Source of the DNA: a virus
Direction: 5' to 3' (one strand)
IMG/VR virus record: IMGVR_UViG_3300013120_000110
Location: 1-64,000 of that record
DNA length: 64,000 bases
Each line of letters starts with the position of its first letter. The first letter of the stretch is position 1. Below are positions 55,079 through 63,944 of this stretch, piece after piece. The position numbers and the translations under genes were made by a program. A model generated the notes under the pieces. It did no database searches. It was not told where the DNA came from and was given only the letters and a program-made list of their open reading frames with translations.

Positions 55079-55402
55079 CTACCCCTTTAGGCTTACGATT
55101 ACATCCCCGGCGTCATCCCCAACTGCAAGCAAGGCACCAGCGCCCCGTAGCTCAGTGGGAATCGGCACAGCGCTAGACGCCGCTACTGTACTTGTAATTG
55201 CGTTACCAGAACCATCCTCGGCGGCATAAAACGTGCCATCGGGGTCCTCAGCCGCCCACCACGTCAAAAGCGTTAATGCCGATCCAGCAGGTGTGTAAAC
55301 CATCCCATGGTTGAACCCGCGATACTCAAACAGTTCGCTTGTGGTAGACGACGCGGTAACTGAAATTGTCTGTTTGATACAAAAACTTGTGTTTTGAGCC
55401 AT
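55079..55402 (-). CDS. tandem-duplicated small virion protein, copy 2 (107 aa)
   Basis: 107 residues with FCIKQTISVTASSTTSELFE, YRGFNHGMVYTPAG, LTWWAAEDPDGTFYAAEDG and the same DVIVSLKG end. Clearly a duplicate of the neighbouring gene, about two thirds identical by eye. Product may be a small capsid or tail decoration protein. Confidence 0.7.
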   Translation of the reverse strand: MAQNTSFCIKQTISVTASSTTSELFEYRGFNHGMVYTPAGSALTLLTWWAAEDPDGTFYAAEDGSGNAITSTVAASSAVPIPTELRGAGALLAVGDDAGDVIVSLKG

Positions 55403-55416
55403 GCTCTCTCTCCCTA

Positions 55417-57483
55417 TTAAGCTACTCGACCCTCATGGGTTACGAGATTGTCCGAATAATAATGGCGAAGAGGCCACCACACCCACGGGTCGATTGTCCC
55501 AAGCTCCCTGTCGTAACCCAAAGAATCAGGCAAAGCGGCCTTCTGGTCTGCGCTGACCGAGGCAACTAGCAACTCCTTGAACCGGGCGGCATGGACGCCA
55601 TCTTTACCGTACCTGTATCGCTCACAAGCTGCCAAACAACTCTCCAGGATTGTTTCGGCGTGTGGTTGTCCACCGGGGGGATAGACGTTAGTGCTCCCCA
55701 GGGCGGCGACATTCACCTTGTAGCGGTATGTAAGGTCATAGGCATCGTCGGGAATAGGACAGAATACGATCTCGTAGGTAGTGGCGGCTGTGAGGTCGAT
55801 TGACTGTGGCCGTATGGCAGCTATCTCCATCCGGCTAGGGGTTGTGTTATCCATTAACTGCCTGCGCACGATCCGTTCTGACACCACCTCAATCGGATTG
55901 TAAAGCAGATTCACACTAGGCTCATACGTGAGCGGGCCCATAATCGCTGCAAAATCAGTAGGCAAATCGTAGGCCGCTGAGTGTGCCAAGCTGTAGCTTG
56001 TGCCTGCATCCACGTCTATCGTCAGGTCGGAAAGCGTAATCTGATTGTCACCATCCCGGCTGGCAACCGACACAGCGGTATATCCCGAGGCGGTAAACGT
56101 CCCCTCAGCAGCCCAGGACGGGAATGTGCCGTCTACTGAAAGCGTTACCACGCCATCCACCACCGTAACCGTGCCAGTATCATACGGTGCTATCGTGCTC
56201 AGCGTAGCAGTTGGCTTTAGGAAGCTCCACTCGTGAGAATACTTCTCCTTGGGTAACGGCGGCGGGGTGTAGAACTGCCTCAAGCCTTGGTGTACCAGCA
56301 TGTCGATCTTCCGCCGTTCCTCCGTACTCCAGGTTGCATCATTCCAACTCAGGCCCAACTCGTGGGCCACCCTCTTGAGTAGTACATCATACGTCACGTC
56401 CAGTGTGGTGGCCCCAGCATCGCCTATCGGCCAAGTGGCCGTGGTCAGCTTCTCTTGCTGTGACTTGTCAAGCTGGACACTTGAGGCCAATAAGGCGAAG
56501 AAGCGCTCGCGGTGTGCCCCGCTCTTATCGGCAGTTCGTTCCTCGGCCACCGCCAGGCAGCTTTCGGTAAGCGTCTCGGCGTGGGCTGGGCCCCCATAAG
56601 GATATGGATTTTCGGCGGACAGAGCGCCCGGAGCCACAACGTACCGCGCCAAAAGGTTTTTGCTCTCATCTGGTTTCGGATAAAGCAATAATTCCCAACG
56701 CTGGATGGCGCTGCTATCAGAGCTTTTTGGTCGTACAGCGTAGTAAACCGGGTCGCCGTCCTGGTCGTCACTGGCTCGCAAGGTTCGTAAATGGTCCTCG
56801 GGCACCGCAACAAGGGCCTCCAGGTCGGTATCTTCCTCATAGGTTAGGCTGTTCAAGACGCCCGAAAAGTCTGTTGGCAGGGTGTAATCCCCAGTCCCGT
56901 TCGTAATGGCAATCGTCGCCACTGGTTCAAGGAAGCTCCACCGTATGCGATCCTCTTTCTTCTCTAGGTGAACCGCCGATTCATGGACGATCATGCCCTC
57001 GGGCGGCTTGGGTAGCGGTAGGGGCGGAGGCCATAGGAACTGCCGATACCCAGCTTGGACAATCGAATCCACCTCATTCCGCTTATTCGCACTCAGGGCG
57101 TCAAACTCAGTCGAAGACGTAAACTCAGTCCAGCCAAGATATTTCGCTACTATCGCTGTTAAATCCTCGTAACCCACCGATAGCCCGGTGAGTTCACCCG
57201 TAGACCCACCCGTTACCTCTGTCTCTAGGTAATAGGTGAGCCCTTCATAAACGAACTCCATGTAACAGGAGTAGGTCAGATCGTCCGCTGGCTCCGTGAA
57301 GGTATGCTCATACACACCTGCAGAAACCACAGTCATGGCCGTATCATCAGCCGTAATGACAGCATCGGTATCAGTCCGCTTCACACCATAGGTGTCAGTT
57401 GGGTCTGACATGGTAGGCGTAGCGTCCAAAGCGGTTAGAACGCCTGCAACCTTCCAAGTTCGTCTGACTGTAATAGTACCCAT
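55417..57483 (-). CDS. tandem-duplicated tail/adaptor-like protein (688 aa)
   Basis: 688 residues. An N-terminal beta domain (1-100, TITVRRTWKVAG) is followed by two homologous modules (about 105-355 and 360-675). Each has a G-Y/L-R-Q-F-x-x-P-P-P-L-P segment, WSFLEP or WSFLKP, LPTDF, LTYE, an RP-S strand, AETLTESCLA or AETILESCLA, and a closing helix. A phage gene that encodes both copies as one chain is unusual. The role is not known, but head-tail adaptor or tail-tube-like is suggested by position and size. Confidence 0.75.
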   Translation of the reverse strand: MGTITVRRTWKVAGVLTALDATPTMSDPTDTYGVKRTDTDAVITADDTAMTVVSAGVYEHTFTEPADDLTYSCYMEFVYEGLTYYLETEVTGGSTGELTGLSVGYEDLTAIVAKYLGWTEFTSSTEFDALSANKRNEVDSIVQAGYRQFLWPPPLPLPKPPEGMIVHESAVHLEKKEDRIRWSFLEPVATIAITNGTGDYTLPTDFSGVLNSLTYEEDTDLEALVAVPEDHLRTLRASDDQDGDPVYYAVRPKSSDSSAIQRWELLLYPKPDESKNLLARYVVAPGALSAENPYPYGGPAHAETLTESCLAVAEERTADKSGAHRERFFALLASSVQLDKSQQEKLTTATWPIGDAGATTLDVTYDVLLKRVAHELGLSWNDATWSTEERRKIDMLVHQGLRQFYTPPPLPKEKYSHEWSFLKPTATLSTIAPYDTGTVTVVDGVVTLSVDGTFPSWAAEGTFTASGYTAVSVASRDGDNQITLSDLTIDVDAGTSYSLAHSAAYDLPTDFAAIMGPLTYEPSVNLLYNPIEVVSERIVRRQLMDNTTPSRMEIAAIRPQSIDLTAATTYEIVFCPIPDDAYDLTYRYKVNVAALGSTNVYPPGGQPHAETILESCLAACERYRYGKDGVHAARFKELLVASVSADQKAALPDSLGYDRELGTIDPWVWWPLRHYYSDNLVTHEGRVA

Positions 57484-57995
57484 TAGCTACTCTCCGTCAC
57501 TACGCTTGTAACCTCTGTCGTGATGTTTTTGTTGGCGATAATCGCAGCCTTTAGGGCCTCTAGGGAATCCGTAGTGTTATCATAAGTCGCACCGCCAGTG
57601 GTGGCATTGATCTCAGCTAGTGGTGTAGCGTCAGATGCTAGCCCGGCCAAGACACCCAACCAATCCGCCAATGAAGTTATCCCGGCCATCCGGTCAACTT
57701 CAACCGCACCCGAGACAATAAGCGGGTCGTTGTTCTCCGCATACAGAACGTACTCTCCACCTGTAAGCCAATAGTGTTCGATGTAATGAGTGCCGTTAGG
57801 GAGTGTTACGGTGGCCGCATAATACCCCGTCTCGTTAGTCTCAGTAGTAGCCGACAAGTACGGTGTAATGTCATCGTCGGCTGGTGTTTCGTATTGTGTC
57901 TCAGTCCAATCGTATAACTGCCCTGAGATATTGCGGGCCGCAACATAGCAAGTCTGTCCAGTCTCGCCCAGTTTGGCGTCTAAATACACACTCAT
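57483..57995 (-). CDS. beta-rich fibre/baseplate protein (170 aa)
   Basis: 170 residues with TNETGYYAATVTLPNGTHYIE (a tail-associated beta domain) and a closing helical part (DNTTDSLEALKAAI). The D-N-T-T-D-S-L-E-A sequence recurs in fibre-adaptor proteins of planctomycete-type phages (impression, not verified). Overlaps the next gene. Confidence 0.65.
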   Translation of the reverse strand: MSVYLDAKLGETGQTCYVAARNISGQLYDWTETQYETPADDDITPYLSATTETNETGYYAATVTLPNGTHYIEHYWLTGGEYVLYAENNDPLIVSGAVEVDRMAGITSLADWLGVLAGLASDATPLAEINATTGGATYDNTTDSLEALKAAIIANKNITTEVTSVVTESS

Positions 57996-59374
57996 GGTCT
58001 TACGCTCCTAGACAACCAACCATACCGCTCTCCCCAAGTCAAATCCCACAGGTCCATCGCCGTACCCACATAACACAAGCCATTATTCCGATGAGTAGCT
58101 ACCGATTCGATAAAGGTCAGGTGTTCAGCGGCAGTCAGCCCACCCGCAGTTGGTGAGTCTTTAACATCATGGGTGAAGAAGATTATTGCCTCACGGCGAT
58201 AAATGGCTTCAGTCAACGCCGTATTGCAGTTTGATAGTTCGGCGCTACTCCATTCCGAGTAATTAAAATTGAACATATCAGAGGGCATCCAACAGTTGCC
58301 CCGGTGGTTCGAGGCCGGGTAAGCGTCTGCCGTATCGCGGTGGGTTTTACCTCGCGCGCCCTTGAACCCTACGCCCGCCAAAGTGCTCGCTGCGGCGTTA
58401 CCCACACAATCGACATTAAGATTGGCACTATGAATGAAGTCTAAACCGCGCCGCCAATCTTTGCTCTCGCAAAACTTCCGGCACCGCAAATACTGGTCAA
58501 GCAACTCCACTACTGTCGTGGTAATCGTGGTCGCAGAATGGTCCCAGGTATGAGGCGATACGTCGCAAAGGTAGGTGTCGTAACAGGTGTTGACTTGAGC
58601 GGTGGTTAAGGCGGCTACGCTACCGTAATAGGCCGACATATTGCCATCAATCCAACTCCCAGGCAAAGTCAGTGTGCCTCGCATATCCAAAGCCGCAAGA
58701 GCCGGTAGGGCCGTAGTTAAAACGCTGGGGTGCCCATCATCGTAAACGAACATGACAAACGCCCGATCCGGTCGCTGCGTCATTACCGCCCCGAGGTGGA
58801 CTACGGGAGCTTGACCGGCAACAGCATCAATCTCAATGCGGATTCGATAAACGGCAAGCGTTTCACTGGCTGCGCCGTCGCCCCAATCAGAAGGCGAGCC
58901 AACAGTCGAAAACCGAAACCTGGAAGAAAACGCTTGCGCCCACTCCCCATCGGCTAACAAGAGCCGGTTGTGTTGTCCATCACCATTCTCATAGAGGTCA
59001 CAACTGTACCCAGTAGGCGTATTGTCCTCATCCAGATAAAGAGTAATCTTGTCGATCTTGGTCAGATCATCGACTTTAAGCCACACTCCCGCGTTACCGA
59101 TGAAATCGTAGGTATCGTCTAACTCCATCGAAAGCGAGGCCACCGCACCGCTGTTGACTGTGACCTTCAATGATTGTGACCCAAACACATAATCGGCGGT
59201 ATCAGCAGCGGTTGAGCAGTTAGCGGTAGTCCAAGTTTCATCCACCTGGAACCCGCAAACCATCTGAATAGGCATTGGTTCTGGCGTCGGGGTAAGCAAA
59301 GCCAACCTACCAGCCACGTCCGTTAGGCCACGAACTAACGCCGGTTTCGTCGTTTTAGTTATCGCCTTCGCCAT
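57992..59374 (-). CDS. fibre-associated polysaccharide deacetylase (NodB-like)
   Basis: 460 residues. N-terminal carbohydrate-binding-like beta domain (about 35-190), then a NodB homology domain: VMFVYDDGHPS (D212, D213 as metal/catalytic acids) and SPHTWDHS (H275 and H279, the HxxxH box); RGLDFIH and FFTHDVKD continue the fold. Removes acetyl groups from bacterial surface glycans, which would help the phage cross capsule or wall. The second domain is complete. Gene overlaps neighbours on both sides. Confidence 0.8.
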   Translation of the reverse strand: MAKAITKTTKPALVRGLTDVAGRLALLTPTPEPMPIQMVCGFQVDETWTTANCSTAADTADYVFGSQSLKVTVNSGAVASLSMELDDTYDFIGNAGVWLKVDDLTKIDKITLYLDEDNTPTGYSCDLYENGDGQHNRLLLADGEWAQAFSSRFRFSTVGSPSDWGDGAASETLAVYRIRIEIDAVAGQAPVVHLGAVMTQRPDRAFVMFVYDDGHPSVLTTALPALAALDMRGTLTLPGSWIDGNMSAYYGSVAALTTAQVNTCYDTYLCDVSPHTWDHSATTITTTVVELLDQYLRCRKFCESKDWRRGLDFIHSANLNVDCVGNAAASTLAGVGFKGARGKTHRDTADAYPASNHRGNCWMPSDMFNFNYSEWSSAELSNCNTALTEAIYRREAIIFFTHDVKDSPTAGGLTAAEHLTFIESVATHRNNGLCYVGTAMDLWDLTWGERYGWLSRSVRP

Positions 59375-59955
59375 TACAGATACCTATTGGCCTCAACCCT
59401 CGGCAAACTGCCCTGAAGTTGTACGGCAGTTCCGATCCACGATCCAACATCAATCCGACCACTCGCATCACCAGTCGGCAGCCCACCATCTGCATCGGGG
59501 GCCACGTTAGGCAATGGGTTCGTCGTTGCAAGAAGCACGTCGTTCCATTCGGTCACGTTCACATCAGGCTTGTCATTAGTAGACAAAGTAACTGCGGTGC
59601 CTATCCAAAGGCCAACGTCGATTACGGGATAGCCTTCAGTATTTTCGGCTGCAACAACTCGGAACCGGAAGATTACCGCCTCATCAGTCACACCATTAAC
59701 AGTTGCGTTTGCCTGTACCGAATACCATTTACCAACATCGTAATCGGTATCATTGATAATATCTGAGGCGTAATAGCAACCCGTCGCGGTACGCTGGGTC
59801 ATGGTGATCCCGGCGCGGTTCGCTGCGGGGGCAGCTTCGTTATCCTCGTAAATATCTATGGTGGGCGCAGAATCGGCGTTAGAAACTTGACCCGTCAACC
59901 AGTTCCGAGTGGTACAGTTGAACGTCACTACTTCGTCAAGAGGAAGGTTCATCAT
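59374..59955 (-). CDS. fibre-adaptor-like beta protein (193 aa)
   Basis: 193 residues: beta-rich first part (LDEVVTFNCTTRN, TMTQRTATGCYYASDI) and an end with two copies of a short motif (IDVGLWIGTAV, IDVGSWIGTAVQLQ). This I-D-V-G-x-W-I-G-T-A-V end occurs in tail proteins I associate with planctomycete phages. Start either of two adjacent ATGs. Confidence 0.65.
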   Translation of the reverse strand: MMNLPLDEVVTFNCTTRNWLTGQVSNADSAPTIDIYEDNEAAPAANRAGITMTQRTATGCYYASDIINDTDYDVGKWYSVQANATVNGVTDEAVIFRFRVVAAENTEGYPVIDVGLWIGTAVTLSTNDKPDVNVTEWNDVLLATTNPLPNVAPDADGGLPTGDASGRIDVGSWIGTAVQLQGSLPRVEANRYL

Positions 59956-59956
59956 G

Positions 59957-61996
59957 TTACTCCTGAGACACTACTGACTGTCCTAGTGGTGAACATACCG
60001 GCTGGTCGGCCAAGCCTCGGTACGTCCCAAGACCTGAGTTGTATATCGCGTTGACTTTGCCTTGCGTTAGTATGTCATTGTAGAACCGAAGGTCGTCCAT
60101 CTCAAACTCCAACGTGCCGTCCCTGCCTCCGTCGTTGTAGGCGAACAAGTAGAGAGGTCTGTCGAAGGCATCCGGTTCACAGGTTACGGCCCAAGTCTCG
60201 GTTTCCTCGATTGCGACACTAACACCGTCAACGTAGATTTTACAAGCAGCGAATGTCGATGCAAGTACTATGACAATGAAGTGCCACACTCCATCGCTGG
60301 TCAGATAGCCGCCCGATACTGTGTTTACTGCTCGGCGGTTACTGGCATCATCTCGGATTCGCCAGTCAATATCACCCGCATTGTCTCGATTAGTGTTGAC
60401 AATAAAATAGTCGTTGCCAACGGCAGCCTTTACACCCATAATTCGAGCATCACCGACGGCAGGCGGAGGGTCCATCTCAGATTTCCACCAGAAGCAGACT
60501 GTTGCCCCGGTTGCCGTATCCTCACCCCAAGTACCTAATCCATCAATACTGACGTACTTGGTTCCGTCCGATACGCCGGAGTTCGTGCCAACATGCCCGG
60601 TGGAGAAAGTGGCGTCACCCGAACCGTGGTAGCCCCTACCAGAAGCATCAAGGTAGTCATTCTCAAACTTGTAATGGGCCACCAAGCTGGAGTCGGCTCC
60701 ATCTAAGCCACTTGTGTCCTCGTGTTGTACCGCACCTATATCAATCTCACTCGTCTGCCCGTAAGTGTCAATACCGGCTGCCCGTAGCAGGGCACCGCCA
60801 CCCTCAAGATTGTTTAGCCTGAAATCAAGGTTGGCCGCGTCAACAAACGGGTCGGCGGTGAGAGTGACCGGATTCACGTCTAGGAAAGCATCAGTTGGGC
60901 CATCCCTACCACTCACGGAATCACCGTCAGCACAATTCAAGAGGGTCGTGAAAAGCTCCGCGATTCTGAATGAATAACCCCCAGCCGACCAAGATACGCA
61001 GTTGATATACTGATTATTACGCCTACCATCAAATCCATCACCACCAGAATTATAAGAGACGCAATTAAGCCAATTGGTAGCATAACCGAAGAAGCCATCA
61101 CCAACAGAGTTGTAAGCAATACAATGAATCCCAGACGTATCGAAACCGACGCCACAAGTATCCGCTAGGCAGCCCCACGCAACACCACCGCCTCCAAAGC
61201 CGTCCCCTGCACATGAAACTGCGTAACATAGAACTTGTCTGCCATTGTAGATGCCGTAAGTACCATCACAATCCCGGGCGATACACCTATAGAAGTAGTT
61301 ATAGCCACTATGATTCGCATAGAGGCCAGAGGTATTCTGCGAATCCCCGTCTACCTCTATGAAGGCCACCAGATGATACTGCTGCATCCCACCTTTGACC
61401 TCAATTACATTAGCTGGAGCATTGCCATTACAATGAATGACAGGTCGCGTGCCGGCAAAAGAATCCCGCCCTTCTGCTGAGTCATAGCCTTTGAGATAGA
61501 AAGCCTTGCTGTCCATCTGGCTGTCGTCTAGGTCAAGCGGTCCTTCGGACGTATTGACAACTGCGTTGCCTAAATTATGCGTCCCGCTCCTGACGTATGC
61601 ATGCATCCCAACCGCAGTATGATCTGCCGTTTGGAAGATTGCACCAAGTCCACCGATGGAAAGCAACGCCCCGCCGACGTTCAAGGTCATGCCAGTATCG
61701 TTTGGCCCGTTGCGATCTACTTGGATATTGTTGCCATCATTCCGACCGATTATCTCATACCAGCCGGGACCGTTTGAGAGGTAGACGATGTTCCCGATCA
61801 TCGCATCGGTAAACAGCCCTCCCGCATCATCATCCGTGAAAACATCGTTGCCGGTGCAAGAGATGTTCGTCCTATTCAATACCGCCGCCGCCTGCTGCGA
61901 ATAGTCGGTGCCCGGATCGGCGGAGATGTATCCTCCGCCGTTCGTGTCCGAACCGTCGTCTCGGATTTCCCAGACTGTATCAGCACCAAGAGCCAT
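59957..61996 (-). CDS. beta-helix tail fibre with C-terminal LamG-like domain
   Basis: 679 residues. N-terminus DTVWEIRDDGSDTNGGGYIS and CTGNDVFTDDDAGGLFTD, then a right-handed beta-helix (120-440; many Gly/Cys/Asn turns such as YNSGGDGFDGRRNNQY and SCAGDGFGGG), then a LamG/concanavalin-like domain (about 455-655: LVAHYKFENDYLD, VCFWWKSEMD, ARIMGVKAA, KIYVDGVSV). Typical of fibres that bind or cut surface polysaccharide. Confidence 0.8.
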   Translation of the reverse strand: MALGADTVWEIRDDGSDTNGGGYISADPGTDYSQQAAAVLNRTNISCTGNDVFTDDDAGGLFTDAMIGNIVYLSNGPGWYEIIGRNDGNNIQVDRNGPNDTGMTLNVGGALLSIGGLGAIFQTADHTAVGMHAYVRSGTHNLGNAVVNTSEGPLDLDDSQMDSKAFYLKGYDSAEGRDSFAGTRPVIHCNGNAPANVIEVKGGMQQYHLVAFIEVDGDSQNTSGLYANHSGYNYFYRCIARDCDGTYGIYNGRQVLCYAVSCAGDGFGGGGVAWGCLADTCGVGFDTSGIHCIAYNSVGDGFFGYATNWLNCVSYNSGGDGFDGRRNNQYINCVSWSAGGYSFRIAELFTTLLNCADGDSVSGRDGPTDAFLDVNPVTLTADPFVDAANLDFRLNNLEGGGALLRAAGIDTYGQTSEIDIGAVQHEDTSGLDGADSSLVAHYKFENDYLDASGRGYHGSGDATFSTGHVGTNSGVSDGTKYVSIDGLGTWGEDTATGATVCFWWKSEMDPPPAVGDARIMGVKAAVGNDYFIVNTNRDNAGDIDWRIRDDASNRRAVNTVSGGYLTSDGVWHFIVIVLASTFAACKIYVDGVSVAIEETETWAVTCEPDAFDRPLYLFAYNDGGRDGTLEFEMDDLRFYNDILTQGKVNAIYNSGLGTYRGLADQPVCSPLGQSVVSQE

Positions 61997-61999
61997 CAC

Positions 62000-62227
62000 T
62001 TACTCCAAACCGAGTTGCGGTACGGGTGCCACTTTGGCAATATGGTTCAGCTTCTCGTTGTCTTTCTCTTCCATCAGGGTAACGAACTCCGTCACACGGG
62101 CGGCCAGGGTGTTCACGTCGGCTCCGGTGATGACGGATCGGCCATCGGTGGCGGAACCATCCAGGACGACGGAAGCATCGTTGGGAATCAGGGGACCAAT
62201 CCCTTGTGCCGTCCACTCATTCGCCAT
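62000..62227 (-). CDS. small fibre-related protein (75 aa)
   Basis: 75 residues, MANEWTAQGIGPLIPNDAS then helical (VNTLAARVTEFVTLMEEKDN). Not recognised. The site AGGG is modest and it overlaps the truncated LamG gene by 11 bases. Confidence 0.6.
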   Translation of the reverse strand: MANEWTAQGIGPLIPNDASVVLDGSATDGRSVITGADVNTLAARVTEFVTLMEEKDNEKLNHIAKVAPVPQLGLE

Positions 62228-62549
62228 TGCCCTGAGCGCCCCTTCCAGTGTGAATTATAAAGAGGTCTAGGTTGTCTTGATTTTTCACACCCATGATCCG
62301 AGCATCAGTAATGATTGGCGGTGACGCATCCGACGACCACCACCAGAAGCAGATCGACCACGGGTTTGGGCCCATGCTGCTACCCCAACTACCAAAGTCC
62401 CCGACATCGACATGCTCCGTGCCATCCGAATCTGCGGCGTAGTCCCCGGCATGGCCTGTAACGAAATCGGCGGTGCCAGAGCCGTTATGCCCGTTACCGC
62501 TACTATCGTTAAAGTTGTTCTCGAACTTATACCAAGCGTGCAGGCTCAT
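62217..62549 (-). CDS. truncated LamG-like protein (110 aa)
   Basis: 110 residues matching only the first half of the LamG domain of the large fibre to its left: HAWYKFENNFNDSSGNGH, ICFWWWSSDASPP and ARIMGVKNQDN, then RGAQGNGE and a stop. A full LamG domain is about 200 residues, so the gene is cut off, probably by a partial duplication followed by deletion or by a frameshift. AAGAAGGGCTA precedes the ATG (TAATG). Confidence 0.65.
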   Translation of the reverse strand: MSLHAWYKFENNFNDSSGNGHNGSGTADFVTGHAGDYAADSDGTEHVDVGDFGSWGSSMGPNPWSICFWWWSSDASPPIITDARIMGVKNQDNLDLFIIHTGRGAQGNGE

Positions 62550-62977
62550 TAGCCCTTCTTTTTCTCTTTCTTGACCTTGAGCGGCCTTGCCTTCATCGGC
62601 GGCAACCGAACCATGTGCCCATGGCACTCACGGACATAATCATCGTTGTCGAGCTTCACCTGTAGGGTGCCATCCCCAACAAAGCCGATAAACTTGCCCG
62701 GCATCCACTGGCCGTTGAACTGCGCCTCAACCAATGTTGAGCCGTCCTGTGGTAAACTCTGCCAGTCTACCGTGGGGGGGCGCTCTGGCATCACAATCTC
62801 GGGCCGGATACCACAGGCGCGCACAAGGTCCACTAGGGCAATCGCACCCAGTGGACCGGAAACACCCGCCGCATGTAGCATCCGAAGTCGCAGTTGATAT
62901 TCGTCCTCCAAAGCCGAGGGGATAGAACCATCCCCAAGCATACGCTCCAAAATGTCTGCGTCTGTCTCTAAAATCAT
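62549..62977 (-). CDS. hypothetical virion protein (142 aa)
   Basis: 142 residues, helical start (DADILERMLGDGSIPSALED) then beta-rich (AQFNGQWMPGKFIGFVGDGTLQVKL, split around 90-115, like an SH3/Tudor-type barrel) and a Lys-rich tail (KVKKEKKKG). No Shine-Dalgarno before the ATG; one arm of an inverted repeat lies there instead. Confidence 0.65.
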   Translation of the reverse strand: MILETDADILERMLGDGSIPSALEDEYQLRLRMLHAAGVSGPLGAIALVDLVRACGIRPEIVMPERPPTVDWQSLPQDGSTLVEAQFNGQWMPGKFIGFVGDGTLQVKLDNDDYVRECHGHMVRLPPMKARPLKVKKEKKKG

Positions 62978-62981
62978 TTTT

Positions 62982-63071
62982 CGTTACGCCTTATACACAA
63001 CATCCCCCTGTTTATTAAAACACGCGACGGCTAGGACATGGAGGTAAACCTAACCGCCGCGCGGCGTAACG
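62982..63071. repeat. 9-bp inverted repeat flanking intergenic region
   Basis: CGTTACGCC (62982-62990) and GGCGTAACG (63063-63071), perfect, 72 bases apart; the interior contains the self-complementary CGCCGCGCGGCG (63055-63066). The gap of 118 bases holds no gene. Could fold the transcript, or mark a small element. Confidence 0.5.
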
Positions 63072-63095
63072 TCATCCCTTCCGTCACGGCTTGAA

Positions 63096-63944
63096 TTACG
63101 AGGCATCCTGGTAAAACGCCCACCAGTCCATATCGAAGGTGACTGCGGTAGCAGCCGATTCCTTGATTCCAGCAAGGAAGTTCAATTCCTCACCATCAGG
63201 GAACGTGGCCGCAGCAATGTTCGTCCCGGTCACGTAAGTACCGTTCGCAACATTATCCACGTAGACCGTGATCCGATACGCAGATTCAGCCTTGGGGTCG
63301 TAAACGAACCCAAACTTGTACCACGTATCAGCCACAAGAGTCTGAGTAATGGCAATCGGCGTAACAAGACCACCAGAAGCCAACTGATAGACAAATGCCA
63401 CCGCATCCGGGTCATCCTCATTGACATCAAAGCCAATCAGGTCCTTAGCCGCAGCCAAGTCGCCATCGTCATCCTTGGTGTCCGCAGCCGCACAGCCTTC
63501 CTCAGACAAGCCGAAGAACACATTCTGGGCTGTAATAGCCGGGAACCGAACCCGCGTCTCGAAGATCGTCAGCTTATCGGCATCAGCCGTATCGCTAATC
63601 GCCCCAAGAACGCTTGTGGCCTCTCCGGGGCAAAGCCAAGCCTCGTCGTTATCGGTCGCAGCCGTGGTCGAAAACTGAATCACACCACCAGTCTCGGTTG
63701 CCATTGGCGTAATATCGGCACCTGTATCCTCGTAAGAGGTGTACATACCAGCCTCACCAACATAAACATTGGCGGCTGCCTCACCGAACCCAGTAAAATC
63801 GTCACCAATGAAAAACCCTGCACGCTGCCCAGCCGGGCCAGCCATCAGCGTCCACATCCTCGACCAAAGGCGAGGCGAAAGACCGCGAGTGCTAGCTTCC
63901 CCGACGTGAGACGTGTAAAGGGCATTAGGTTGTAATCCGAACAT
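63096..63944 (-). CDS. LamG-like/beta-sandwich virion protein (282 aa)
   Basis: 282 residues: GVIQFSTTAATDNDEAWL, KLTIFETRVRFP, NVFFGLSEEG, TWYKFGFVYDP and YRITVYVDN have the strand order of a concanavalin-like (LamG) sandwich. N-terminus RLWSRMWTLMAGPAGQRAGF is arm-like. Typical of structural proteins that decorate capsids or tails; could be a major decoration protein. GGAGGATACAGA precedes the ATG; the upstream part is beyond the window. Confidence 0.7.
   Translation of the reverse strand: MFGLQPNALYTSHVGEASTRGLSPRLWSRMWTLMAGPAGQRAGFFIGDDFTGFGEAAANVYVGEAGMYTSYEDTGADITPMATETGGVIQFSTTAATDNDEAWLCPGEATSVLGAISDTADADKLTIFETRVRFPAITAQNVFFGLSEEGCAAADTKDDDGDLAAAKDLIGFDVNEDDPDAVAFVYQLASGGLVTPIAITQTLVADTWYKFGFVYDPKAESAYRITVYVDNVANGTYVTGTNIAAATFPDGEELNFLAGIKESAATAVTFDMDWWAFYQDAS

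Noticed and set aside
63055-63066. CGCCGCGCGGCG palindrome as a terminator
   Set aside because: No T run follows on either strand, and it lies inside the longer inverted repeat reported separately.
49042-63944. major capsid protein, portal or terminase
   Set aside because: No protein in the virion block shows the recognisable Walker motifs of a terminase or a capsid/portal pattern; naming one would be a guess.
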